64,000 nt of DNA from an uncultured Oscillospiraceae bacterium. Its GTDB lineage: Bacteria > Bacillota > Clostridia > Oscillospirales > Acutalibacteraceae. How positions within the stretch are numbered: position 1 is the first letter of the stretch; each line of letters starts with the position of its first letter. The notes under the pieces are model-generated. The model made no database searches, was not told the DNA's origin, and worked only from the letters and a program-made list of their open reading frames with translations. The stretch is taken from NCBI GenBank assembly GCA_900547105.1, contig URFL01000001.1, positions 62,001 to 126,000 of the forward strand. The letters are read 5' to 3'. A program made the translations under genes and the position numbers. Of this stretch, positions 18,147 to 25,632 are shown piece by piece.

Positions 18147-19346
18147 ATGAACCGTACCTATCGCGGTACCCGCTACGCCTGCTACACCGGCTATTTTGTG
18201 CAGGCAATCGTGAACAATCTGGCGCCGCTGTTGTTTATCATTTTCCAAACCCAGTTTCGGGTGACCTATACCATGATCAGCACGCTGGTGCTCATCAACT
18301 TTGTGACCCAGCTGATTGTGGATGTGCTGTCGGTCAAGCTGGTGGATCGGATCGGTCACCGGGTGTCACTGTGTGCGGCACATATCCTGTGTGCCGCCGG
18401 CTTTTGGATTATGGGGTTGCTGCCCGCGCGGATGGACCAGCCGTTTGTCGGGCTGGTGATCGCGACGGTGGTGTATGCGATCGGTGGCGGGTTGATCGAA
18501 GTGCTTATCAGCCCCACGGTGGAAAGTTTGCCCGGCGACGAAAAAGCGGCGGCAATGAGTCTGCTGCACTCGTTTTATTGCTGGGGGCAGGTGGCGGTGG
18601 TGCTGATCTCCACGCTGGCGCTGCGAGTGATCGGCTCGGCGCATTGGACATGGCTGCCGCTTTGCTGGTCGGTGGTGCCGATACTCAACGCGATCAACTT
18701 TTTAACCGTGCCGCTGGTGCCGCCTCCCGCCGAGGACAAGGGCATGTCGGTGCGGGAGCTGCTGTCCTCTAAGCTGCTTTGGATGGCACTGTTGTTGATG
18801 ACCTGCGCGGGTGCCAGCGAACTGGCGATGAGCCAATGGGCGTCGCTGTTCGCGGAAAAGAGTCTGGGTATTTCCAAGGTGATGGGCGATCTTCTGGGAC
18901 CGTGTATGTTTGCGGTGCTGATGGGCACTGGGAGGCTGCTGTATGGGCTGTATGGCAACCGCCTTCGGATCCAGTCGGCGCTGATGGGCTGTGCGGCGGT
19001 TTGTGTGCTGTCGTATCTGCTGGCGTCGCTCTCGCCCTATCCCATGCTGTCGCTGGTTGGCTGTGCGCTGTGCGGCTTGTCCGTCAGCCTGATGTGGCCG
19101 GGCGTATTCAGCCTGTCGGCGGCGAATTTCAAACGCGGCGGTACCGCGATGTTTGCACTGCTGGCGATGTTCGGTGATTTGGGTTGTTCGCTGGGGCCGT
19201 GGCTGACCGGCGTCATGTCGGATGCTGCCCAGTCCAGCGCCGCTATCACGATGGATAGCTTGAAATTCGGCGTGTTGGTCGGCACCGTGTTCCCGCTGAT
19301 CATGCTGGGACTGCTGGTACTGCTGCGCCGCCGCAAAACCGAATAA
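18147..19346 (+). CDS. MFS transporter, sugar/FucP-like type
   Basis: This 399-residue protein has 12 predicted transmembrane segments. The MFS A-loop falls after the second segment (DVLSVKLVDRIGHRVSL) and an SFYCWGQ motif near residue 145 recalls the FucP/YfkF-like group in Clostridia. It has its own promoter, a structured leader and a terminator, so it is monocistronic. Substrate unknown; sugar or drug are both possible. Confidence 0.85.
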   Translation: MNRTYRGTRYACYTGYFVQAIVNNLAPLLFIIFQTQFRVTYTMISTLVLINFVTQLIVDVLSVKLVDRIGHRVSLCAAHILCAAGFWIMGLLPARMDQPFVGLVIATVVYAIGGGLIEVLISPTVESLPGDEKAAAMSLLHSFYCWGQVAVVLISTLALRVIGSAHWTWLPLCWSVVPILNAINFLTVPLVPPPAEDKGMSVRELLSSKLLWMALLLMTCAGASELAMSQWASLFAEKSLGISKVMGDLLGPCMFAVLMGTGRLLYGLYGNRLRIQSALMGCAAVCVLSYLLASLSPYPMLSLVGCALCGLSVSLMWPGVFSLSAANFKRGGTAMFALLAMFGDLGCSLGPWLTGVMSDAAQSSAAITMDSLKFGVLVGTVFPLIMLGLLVLLRRRKTE

Positions 19347-19362
19347 GACTGTTGATGCTTTG

Positions 19363-19392
19363 AAAAAGACCGCTGGTGGGCGGTCTTTTTTT
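19363..19392 (+). terminator. Rho-independent terminator after the MFS gene
   Basis: AAAAAGACCGC / GCGGTCTTTTTTT around a six-base loop. Confidence 0.9.
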
Positions 19393-19402
19393 GCGAAAAC
19401 GC

Positions 19403-19453
19403 TTGCATAATTTGTTTCTTTATTGTACAATAACTTGTACAATAAAGAAACAA
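19403..19453 (+). promoter_or_regulatory. Promoter and palindromic operator of the YefM/Phd-like antitoxin
   Basis: A perfect 19-bp inverted repeat, 19412-19430 (TTGTTTCTTTATTGTACAA) and 19435-19453, is separated by TAAC. Each arm contains TGTACA (19424-19429 and 19436-19441), with centres 12 bp apart. A probable promoter overlaps it: TTGCAT 19403-19408, 17-bp spacer, TACAAT 19426-19431. From memory, paired TGTACA cores about one helical turn apart are the operator geometry of yefM-yoeB, so autoregulation is likely. Confidence 0.8.
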
Positions 19454-19465
19454 GGAGGACCGGCT

Positions 19466-19693
19466 ATGAAAACCGTATCCTATTCTGAAGCGCGCCAGCA
19501 TTTGAAGGAGATTTGCGACGAAGTGGCGGAACAAAACGAAACGGTGATCGTCACCCGCCGGGATGGGCAGGATGTTGTGATGCTCAGTGTGGAGAAATAC
19601 AGCAAATTTATGCGCATCTTTGATGACATGACCAATGGATTGCAAATCAGCGCCAGCGACAAAAAACTGATCGCGACGGCGGATCTTCCTTGA
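19466..19693 (+). CDS. Type II antitoxin, YefM/Phd family (orphan)
   Basis: This 75-residue protein, MKTVSYSEARQHLKEICDEV, has the Phd/YefM fold: N-terminal SxxxAR motif, VIVTRRDGQDVVML strand pair and a C-terminal toxin-binding tail. AAGGAGG lies 9 bp before the ATG. Unlike the usual pair, no YoeB or Doc toxin follows; the next gene, on the same strand 29 bp later, is a DegV protein. Either the toxin is lost, lies elsewhere, or the protein now works only as a repressor. Confidence 0.85.
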   Translation: MKTVSYSEARQHLKEICDEVAEQNETVIVTRRDGQDVVMLSVEKYSKFMRIFDDMTNGLQISASDKKLIATADLP

Positions 19694-19722
19694 CGCAAGG
19701 GCACACGAACAGGAGTGAGCAA

Positions 19723-20577
19723 ATGGTACAAATCATAGTGGATTCCGCCGCCGATCTCGAGCAAGAGGCGGCTTTGGCGCATGGCATAACGGTGCTTCCG
19801 CTGACCATCACTTTCCCGGATGGAGAGTATACCGATGGCGTGTCGCTGTCGCGCCGTGCATTTTACGAAAAGCTGGCGGCCAGCAAAGAGGTGCCGCACA
19901 CCAGCCAGGTGTCGCCCCGCGCATTTGAAGCTGCTTTCAAACGGGTGAGCGAAGCCGGCGACACGGCCGTGGTCATCACCATGTCCGGCAAATTGTCCGG
20001 TACGCTGCAAAGCGCCCATATGGCAGCGGATGCGTTTGGCGAAACTGTCTGCATCGTGGACAGCGAAAATGTCACGGTGGGGGAGCGGATTCTGGTCGAA
20101 CGCGCTGTGGCGTTGCGGGACGAGGGCTTGTCCGCGCCGGACATCGCCAAGGCGTTGGACAGAGAGAAAAAGGACATCCGTCTGATCGCCTCGCTGGATA
20201 CGCTGGAGTATCTGAAAAAAGGCGGGCGTATATCCAAAACAACGGCGTTGGCGGGTGGGCTGTTGTCCATCAAGCCGGTTATCGGCATATGCGACGGTGA
20301 GGTGACGGTGCTTGGCAAAGCGCGCGGCTCCAAACAAAGCAACAATATGCTGATGCAAATGATCCGCGACAACGGCGGCGTGGATTTTTCGCGTCCTATC
20401 CGGCTGGGTTATACCGGACTGGATGATGCGCTGCTGCGCCAGTATGTGGAGGATAGCCGCGAGCTGCTGCACAACGATCTTCAGGGTATCGGCGTGAGCA
20501 TGGTGGGCAGTGCGATCGGCACCCACGTCGGCCCCGGTGCGGTGGCAGTTGCCTTTTTCGTCCAACACCATTCCTAA
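19723..20577 (+). CDS. DegV family fatty-acid-binding protein
   Basis: Start at ATG 19723 with AGGAG 7 bp upstream. The 284-residue product begins MVQIIVDSAADL and has the DegV hallmarks: TSQVSPRAFEAAF, the lipid-contacting SGKLSGTLQSA, the SLDTLEYLKKGGRI motif and a C-terminal HVGPGAVAVAF. DegV/FakB proteins bind fatty acids and present them to the kinase FakA for phosphorylation. No fakA is nearby. It may be read from the antitoxin promoter. Confidence 0.93.
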   Translation: MVQIIVDSAADLEQEAALAHGITVLPLTITFPDGEYTDGVSLSRRAFYEKLAASKEVPHTSQVSPRAFEAAFKRVSEAGDTAVVITMSGKLSGTLQSAHMAADAFGETVCIVDSENVTVGERILVERAVALRDEGLSAPDIAKALDREKKDIRLIASLDTLEYLKKGGRISKTTALAGGLLSIKPVIGICDGEVTVLGKARGSKQSNNMLMQMIRDNGGVDFSRPIRLGYTGLDDALLRQYVEDSRELLHNDLQGIGVSMVGSAIGTHVGPGAVAVAFFVQHHS

Positions 20578-20590
20578 CCATCATCCCCAA

Positions 20591-20626
20591 ACCAGAGGTG
20601 ACACATCGGTGTCGCCTCTGGTTTTT
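20591..20626 (+). terminator. Rho-independent terminator after degV
   Basis: ACCAGAGGTGACAC / GTGTCGCCTCTGGT with one mismatch, then TTTTT. Confidence 0.88.
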
Positions 20627-20651
20627 GTCGTCGCAGGAAACTAAAAAGCGG

Positions 20652-20699
20652 TTGACAAATAAAAGAGCCGTTGCTATAATAAGACTAACGAATGTTAGT
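20652..20699 (+). promoter_or_regulatory. Consensus promoter with TetR-type operator
   Basis: TTGACA 20652-20657, 17-bp spacer and TATAAT 20675-20680 form a perfect consensus promoter. Immediately downstream is the dyad ACTAAC-GAAT-GTTAGT (20684-20699), covering the expected transcription start. It is placed to let the TetR protein encoded next repress its own operon. Confidence 0.82.
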
Positions 20700-20712
20700 T
20701 AGTGGAGGGCGT

Positions 20713-21351
20713 ATGAAACAGGAAGACACCAAACAGCGCATTTTGGAAAAAGCATTGGAGCTGTTTTCCACCAAGGGATACGACGCCGTCAGCGTGGGGG
20801 AGATCGCCCACGCAGTGGGCATTAAGGCCCCGTCGCTGTATAATCATTATCCCAGCAAGCGGGCCATTTTTGACGCCATTGTGGAGGCAACCGCCGCGCA
20901 GTACGAGGCGGACACCGACAAGATCGACATTCATGTGCAAAATGCCGGGCAGGATATTCCGGTGTTCACCGCCATCACGGAGGATGCCTTGTTTGAAAAG
21001 GTGCGCCAAATTTTTTGCTATTCACTGCATAACGAAGCGATCAGCCGCTTTCGCCGGATGATGACCATTGAACAATTCCGTTCGCCGGAGCTGGCGGCGT
21101 TGTATTCGCACCGCTATGTGGAGCGGGTGGTGGCGTATCACGCCGGCATTTTTCGCAGCTTGATCGCCGCCGGCGAGATACGGGCGGAAGACCCCGATAC
21201 GCTGGCGATGATGTATGTGGCACCGGTTATCACCCTGATCGGCATCTGCGACCGCCAGCCGGAGAAAGAGCCGGAGTGTCTTGAAAAGCTGAAAGCCCAT
21301 GTGGGCTTGTTTTTTCGCATGGTTCACGCGGAAAAGCGCGAAAACGCATGA
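20713..21351 (+). CDS. TetR/AcrR family transcriptional regulator
   Basis: Start at ATG 20713, 4 bp after GGAGG; an upstream in-frame ATG lies before the ribosome site. The 212-residue product has the TetR helix-turn-helix at residues ~9-55 (ILEKALELFSTKGYDAVSV, then VGIKAPSLYNHYPSKRAIF) and a helical ligand domain. It probably autoregulates via the dyad over its promoter. It leads a run of genes for two membrane proteins and an acetyltransferase, so the ligand may be a drug or lipid. Confidence 0.92.
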   Translation: MKQEDTKQRILEKALELFSTKGYDAVSVGEIAHAVGIKAPSLYNHYPSKRAIFDAIVEATAAQYEADTDKIDIHVQNAGQDIPVFTAITEDALFEKVRQIFCYSLHNEAISRFRRMMTIEQFRSPELAALYSHRYVERVVAYHAGIFRSLIAAGEIRAEDPDTLAMMYVAPVITLIGICDRQPEKEPECLEKLKAHVGLFFRMVHAEKRENA

Positions 21352-21396
21352 TGTGTTTTAGGCGTGCGCGATTTTGACCAGAAAGAAGAGAGAAAT

Positions 21397-22038
21397 ATGA
21401 AAAAAACAGCCATGCAAAAGCTGGGGCTGCTGGGGGTTGTCAGCCTGCTTTCCTATACCGCGGCGGTGGTGTTTTCGCCGCTGGCTTATCCGGGCTATCG
21501 CTGGATGGCGCAGGCGGTCAGCGACCTGAGCGCCGCCAACGCGCCGTCGCTGGCGCTTTGGAACCGGCTCAGCGCCCTGTATAACGTGTGCGAGGTGTTG
21601 TGTGCAACGGTGGTGTGCCTTGGCATACAAGGACGCAAAACAAAGCTGCTGCGCGTAGGCATTTACCTGTTCGCCGCGATGGAGTGGGTGTCCGCTGTGG
21701 GGTATCGTATGTTCCCGCTCAGTGCCAGCGGTTATGCGGGCGCTTTTCAGGATCAAATGCATATGTTGGTTACCGCGTTGGTGGTGGTGCTGTCCATTGT
21801 GTCGCTGACCATCATCATTATCGCCGGCGTCCAAAACAAAAGCTGCCGTTCCTATGGCGTTTGTGCGGGGATCGCGCTGGGGATGATGCTGGTGGGGGCT
21901 GTGGGCATGAAGCTCGTTCCCGCTGCCTATTTTGGCGTTGTCGAGCGCTTTAGCGTGTTTGCGGCGACCGGCTTTAACGCTGCACTCGGTATCCATTTGT
22001 TTTGTATATCGGATGAAAAAAAGGAGAAAACCGTATGA
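21397..22038 (+). CDS. DUF998-like integral membrane protein
   Basis: This 213-residue protein has six predicted membrane helices. DUF998-type features include YPGYRWMAQAVSDLSA in the first loop, the region where the family has conserved residues facing outside, and FQDQMHMLVTALVV. Function of the family is unknown. It lies 45 bp after the TetR stop and overlaps the next gene by 4 bp (ATGA), so it belongs to the TetR operon. Confidence 0.8.
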   Translation: MKKTAMQKLGLLGVVSLLSYTAAVVFSPLAYPGYRWMAQAVSDLSAANAPSLALWNRLSALYNVCEVLCATVVCLGIQGRKTKLLRVGIYLFAAMEWVSAVGYRMFPLSASGYAGAFQDQMHMLVTALVVVLSIVSLTIIIIAGVQNKSCRSYGVCAGIALGMMLVGAVGMKLVPAAYFGVVERFSVFAATGFNAALGIHLFCISDEKKEKTV

Positions 22039-22448
22039 AACTGTATTTTGGAAACACCGTGACCACGGTCACGACGCTCATGATTCTGGCGCTGCTGGGC
22101 TTTGTGGGATATTCGGTGGTGGATCGCGCGAATATCCAATACTGGGGGCGCCGCAGCCTGCTGCTGCTGATCTTTGGACTGGTGATCTGTTGCTTTGCTG
22201 CGGCTCGCGATGGACTGGACAAAACCATCCAACACGCGATCGACGGCAGCTGTGCACCCGGTCTGTTTCGGTTGGTCAGTGTTCCCACGGTTGTCGGCTG
22301 CATCGGTGCGCTGATGATTATCGTGGCAGCCATCGCCACCCCCATCGCCAAATCGCAGCAAGCGCGCGAAATCTGGTTTTATATCATGTCCGGCGGCGCA
22401 ATCGGGAAGATTGTGACTATGGAGATCGCCCGCCTTTGGATGCGGTAA
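22035..22448 (+). CDS. Small membrane protein of unknown function
   Basis: This 137-residue protein has four hydrophobic segments (about residues 12-28, 41-57, 82-103 and 113-128) with a central loop carrying AARDGLDKTIQHAIDGS. Its start overlaps the DUF998 gene stop. I recognise no family. Membership in the TetR-led operon suggests a membrane or drug-response role. Confidence 0.75.
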   Translation: MKLYFGNTVTTVTTLMILALLGFVGYSVVDRANIQYWGRRSLLLLIFGLVICCFAAARDGLDKTIQHAIDGSCAPGLFRLVSVPTVVGCIGALMIIVAAIATPIAKSQQAREIWFYIMSGGAIGKIVTMEIARLWMR

Positions 22449-22469
22449 TATCGTTTGGAGGGAAGAAGC

Positions 22470-23117
22470 ATGATACCGAGCTGGAAGGTGTATCCCCGCA
22501 GTCAGGGGCATAGCACCGTTTATCTGCAAAATGTGGTCACCGATCCGTCCATCGAGATCGGGGCATACACCACCTACGACGATTTTGAAAAAGACCCGCG
22601 GGATTTTCAACGCAACAATGTGCTGTACCATTATCCCGAATGCAACCACGACAAATTGACGATCGGCAAATTCTGCTCCATCGCGTGCGGTGCAAAGTTT
22701 ATTTTTAACTCTGCCAACCACGCGCCGGGTAGCTTGTCCACCTATCCGTTTCCCATCTTTTTTGAAGAGTGGGGGCTGCCGACCGATCCCGACTCCATCG
22801 CTCAAGCGTGGGACAACAAAGGGGATATCGTGGTCGGCAACGATGTCTGGATCGGGTACGAGGCGGTCATTCTGTCGGGTGTTACCATCGGTGACGGTGC
22901 CATCATCGGTACCCGCGCGGTGGTGACGCGGGATGTACCGCCCTATACCATCGTCGGCGGGGTGCCGGCCAAACCCATTCGCAAGCGCTTTGATGAGCAA
23001 ACCATCGCACGGCTGCAAGCACTCCGGTGGTGGGATTGGGACGAGCAGCGTATCGCCCGCCATCTGGCGGATATTCAGTCAGGCAGACTGGATGAGCTGG
23101 AGAAACGCGGGGGATAG
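22470..23117 (+). CDS. Vat/CatB-type xenobiotic O-acetyltransferase (hexapeptide repeat)
   Basis: Start at ATG 22470 with GGAGGGA 7 bp upstream, giving 215 residues. The order of motifs (LYHYPECNHDKLTIGKFCSIACGAKFIF as two adjacent blocks, then NSANHAPGSLSTYPF with the catalytic His, GNDVWIGYEAVILSGV and VGGVPAKPIRKRF) matches streptogramin A acetyltransferases (Vat) and CatB-type chloramphenicol acetyltransferases. It would use acetyl-CoA to acetylate a hydroxyl of an antibiotic or other small molecule. Many chromosomal members are untested, so resistance is only inferred. Confidence 0.88.
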   Translation: MIPSWKVYPRSQGHSTVYLQNVVTDPSIEIGAYTTYDDFEKDPRDFQRNNVLYHYPECNHDKLTIGKFCSIACGAKFIFNSANHAPGSLSTYPFPIFFEEWGLPTDPDSIAQAWDNKGDIVVGNDVWIGYEAVILSGVTIGDGAIIGTRAVVTRDVPPYTIVGGVPAKPIRKRFDEQTIARLQALRWWDWDEQRIARHLADIQSGRLDELEKRGG

Positions 23118-23133
23118 GGCAATAGAATACCTG

Positions 23134-23162
23134 TTGCCACAGGAGACGGCTTGTGCTATCAT
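23134..23162 (+). promoter_or_regulatory. Extended -10 promoter of the MATE gene
   Basis: TTGCCA 23134-23139, 17-bp spacer, TATCAT 23157-23162 preceded by TGC (extended -10). It gives the MATE gene its own start site. Confidence 0.7.
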
Positions 23163-23193
23163 ATACAAAAACGCACAAGAGGGTTCATCAGCA

Positions 23194-24546
23194 ATGGCCA
23201 AAGATCTTACGCAGGGCAGAATTATGCCAATGCTTATTAAATTCACAGTTCCGCTTATACTGGGAAATATATTTCAGCTTACATATAACGCGGCGGATTC
23301 TATTATTGTCGGAAAATTTGTTGGAAAAGAAGCGTTGGCTGCTGTAGGAATATGCAATCCCATAACAACGCTGATTATTCTTTTCCTCAACGGATTGTGT
23401 ATGGGCGCCAGCATCCTGATGGGCAATTATTTCGGCGGCAAGAAAATGGATATTCTTGCTCGTCAAATCAGTACAACCATGATATCGGGGATGATATTCT
23501 CGTTGGCGCTCACTCTTATGGCAATCGTATTTACCAGGCCCATTCTTATACTTGTTCAGGTTGATCGGTCAATTATGACCATCACGGCACAGTACTTAAG
23601 AATCATTATGTTAGGGCTTGCTTTTACATTTCTTTACAACTTTTTTTCAAGCACATTAAGAGCGTTGGGAGATAGTACAACACCGCTGTATTTTCTTATC
23701 ATAAGCGCTGCCCTAAATGTGTTTGGCGATCTTTTCTTTGTCGTGGTGCTGAAAGCCGGAAGCAACGGCTGTGCAGTTGCAACGGTTGTGAGTGAGGCAC
23801 TTTGCTGTGTATTCTGTATGGTATATATTAAGTTCAAAGTACCGATCCTGTGCTTGGGTAAAAAGTGGTTTGTGTTTGACCGCTCGCTGCTTAAGACAAC
23901 TATAAAATATGGCTGGGTATCCGCGATGCAGCAGGCTACGGTACAGATTGGTAAAATCGGAATACAAGCGATTATCAATACAATGGGCGTATCGGTTTCG
24001 GCCGCCTTTGCGGTAGTCAATAGAATTGATGATTACGCCTATACACCGGAGCAGAATATTGCACACGGCATGACCGCCATGATGGCGCAGAACAAAGGCG
24101 CCGGAAGAGATGACCGGGTAATCAAAGGTTTTAAGGCTGGTGTCATACTGGAAAGTATATACGGAGTATGCATATTCTTTGTGTGCTTTGTGTTTGCAGG
24201 ACCGCTGATGAAGCTGTTCACTTCAGATGCGGAAGTTATCAAACATGGTGCGCTCTACCTTAAGCTCATCTCTGTAATGTACATACTCCCGGCTATCACA
24301 AACGGTCTTCAGGGATATTTCCGAGGAACCGGCGACTTGAAGGTTACTTTGCTTTCGAGCTTTGTCAATATGGGAGTCCGTGTACTGGCTGCCATTCCGC
24401 TGGTATTTGTGTTCGGTATGGGGATCGAGGCGCTTCCTTTCTCCTATCTTGCCGGCTGGATGGGCATGCTTATGGCAGAGGTCCCTTTGCTTGTTAAGAA
24501 TTACAGGGAATATATCCATCGTCTGAAAATCAAAACCACCAGTTGA
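23194..24546 (+). CDS. MATE family efflux transporter, base composition unlike neighbours
   Basis: Start set at ATG 23194 (MAKDLTQGRIMPMLIKFTVP), where MATE homology begins; the open frame extends upstream through the acetyltransferase gene. The 450-residue product has 12 predicted helices and the MATE repeats (NAADSIIVGKFVGKEALAA, VVNRIDDYAYTPEQNI). It would export cationic drugs or metabolites by Na+ or H+ antiport. Codon choice changes sharply here: ATA, AGA and TTA codons are frequent while the upstream genes favour GC-ending codons, suggesting recent acquisition. Confidence 0.9.
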   Translation: MAKDLTQGRIMPMLIKFTVPLILGNIFQLTYNAADSIIVGKFVGKEALAAVGICNPITTLIILFLNGLCMGASILMGNYFGGKKMDILARQISTTMISGMIFSLALTLMAIVFTRPILILVQVDRSIMTITAQYLRIIMLGLAFTFLYNFFSSTLRALGDSTTPLYFLIISAALNVFGDLFFVVVLKAGSNGCAVATVVSEALCCVFCMVYIKFKVPILCLGKKWFVFDRSLLKTTIKYGWVSAMQQATVQIGKIGIQAIINTMGVSVSAAFAVVNRIDDYAYTPEQNIAHGMTAMMAQNKGAGRDDRVIKGFKAGVILESIYGVCIFFVCFVFAGPLMKLFTSDAEVIKHGALYLKLISVMYILPAITNGLQGYFRGTGDLKVTLLSSFVNMGVRVLAAIPLVFVFGMGIEALPFSYLAGWMGMLMAEVPLLVKNYREYIHRLKIKTTS

Positions 24547-24585
24547 ACCGGCGGTTTGGTTAGCTCTATAAGTATAAAATAGAAA

Positions 24586-24620
24586 AAGCCAGCGTAATCG
24601 AACAGAATTACGCTGGCTTT
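24586..24620. terminator. Inverted repeat downstream of the MATE gene
   Basis: AAAGCCAGCGTAAT / ATTACGCTGGCTTT around an eight-base loop. The T-run is on the minus side (TTTTTCTA), so it is a better terminator for minus-strand read-through from the tRNA, but it may serve both directions. Confidence 0.65.
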
Positions 24621-24673
24621 GGTGTAGCAGCCGTATAAAAGCGGAGAAGGAAGATTCGTAAAAAGTGAAAAAG

Positions 24674-24710
24674 AAAAATCGGCAAGCATCTCACGATGCT
24701 TGCCGATTTT
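24674..24710 (-). terminator. Terminator of tRNA-Pro(CGG)
   Basis: AAAATCGGCAAGCAT / ATGCTTGCCGATTTT directly after the tRNA on the minus strand, followed there by a T-rich tract. Confidence 0.85.
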
Positions 24711-24787
24711 TGGTCGGAGTGGCGGGACTTGAACCCACGGCCTCTTGGTCCCGAACCAAGCGCTCTACCAAACTGAGCTACACCCCG
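24711..24787 (-). tRNA. tRNA-Pro, anticodon CGG
   Basis: Read on the minus strand, a 77-nt cloverleaf with acceptor CGGGGTG/CACTCCG, D-arm TAGCTCAGTTTGGTAGAGC, anticodon stem CTTGG/CCAAG with loop TTCGGGA (anticodon CGG), T-arm GTGGGTTCAAGTCCCGC and encoded CCA. It decodes CCG. Confidence 0.95.
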
Positions 24788-24828
24788 AAAAAGCTGAAAT
24801 TGTTTCGCTGAAAAATCACAGCTTTAAT

Positions 24829-24857
24829 AGTATAGCGCATCGATCGTCGTTTGTCAA
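24829..24857 (-). promoter_or_regulatory. tRNA-Pro(CGG) promoter
   Basis: On the minus strand TTGACA (24857-24852), 17-bp spacer, TATACT (24834-24829), about 42 bp before the tRNA. Confidence 0.85.
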
Positions 24858-24896
24858 TCCCTTTTTGTCAGATTTTGTGCGGCGTGCGCTCAAAAA

Positions 24897-25619
24897 TTAT
24901 TCCATGTTTCCGCTAAGGCACATAACAGCGGCCAGCGCTGCCACCGGTGCGGTTTCGCACCGCAGGATCCGCTTGCCCAGCGTAGCGGGGGTCACACCGC
25001 GCATCACCAGCTCCTCGATTTCCTCCGGGGCAAAGCCGCCTTCCGGTCCGACGATCATATTCAACCGCGCGCTGTCACGGCTCACCAGTGTTGTCAGCGG
25101 CTGCCCGCCGCCTTCATAAAACACCAGCGTGTGCGCCGGTTCCAGCTCCGCCAGCATCTGCGCCCAGGACAGAGGAGCGGACACAGCGGGGATTTTCCCG
25201 CGACCCGATTGTCCTGCCGCCTCGGCGGCGATGCGCTGCCAGCGCTCCTGCTTTTTGGCGGAACGATCGCCATCCGCCCGCGCGATGCTGCGGGCTGTTT
25301 GCACCGGCACGATGCGGGCAATGCCTAACTCCACGGTTTTTTGAATGATCCAATCCATCTTATCGCTTTTGGGCACGCCCTGATACAGCGTCACCTGCAG
25401 CGACGGCTCGGACAGGGTGGGGGAGATGTCGATCACATCCAGCATCACCTCTTGCGGTGCAATGGACGCGATCACCCCGCGGTAATCGGTGCCCTGCTCA
25501 TCGCATACGGTCAGCTCTTCGCCCACCCGCATCCGCAGCACACGACCAATATGGTGCGCGTCTGCGCCGGTGATGCGTATCTGCCCGTTGGCAATATCGC
25601 GACAGAAAAAAAGCGGCAT
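24897..25619 (-). CDS. rsmE: 16S rRNA (uracil-1498-N3)-methyltransferase
   Basis: Start at the ATG (25619) preceded by AGGAGGA. The 240-residue product MPLFFCRDIANGQIRITGAD has the N-terminal PUA-like domain and a SPOUT knot with VGPEGGFAPEEIE and LGKRILRCETAPVAAL, the RsmE hallmarks. It methylates U1498 of 16S rRNA. The gene follows prmA 13 bp downstream, a common pairing of two ribosome methyltransferases. Confidence 0.95.
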   Translation of the reverse strand: MPLFFCRDIANGQIRITGADAHHIGRVLRMRVGEELTVCDEQGTDYRGVIASIAPQEVMLDVIDISPTLSEPSLQVTLYQGVPKSDKMDWIIQKTVELGIARIVPVQTARSIARADGDRSAKKQERWQRIAAEAAGQSGRGKIPAVSAPLSWAQMLAELEPAHTLVFYEGGGQPLTTLVSRDSARLNMIVGPEGGFAPEEIEELVMRGVTPATLGKRILRCETAPVAALAAVMCLSGNME

Positions 25620-25632
25620 GACGGTTCCTCCT

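Noticed and set aside
19690..19722. Upstream start of DegV overlapping the antitoxin
   Set aside because: DegV homology begins at MVQIIVDS (19723), which has AGGAG at ideal spacing; the extra 11 residues are unlike the family.
22933..23193. N-terminal extension of the MATE gene through the acetyltransferase region
   Set aside because: The extension overlaps a well-supported gene in another frame; MATE homology starts at 23194 and a promoter lies just upstream of it.
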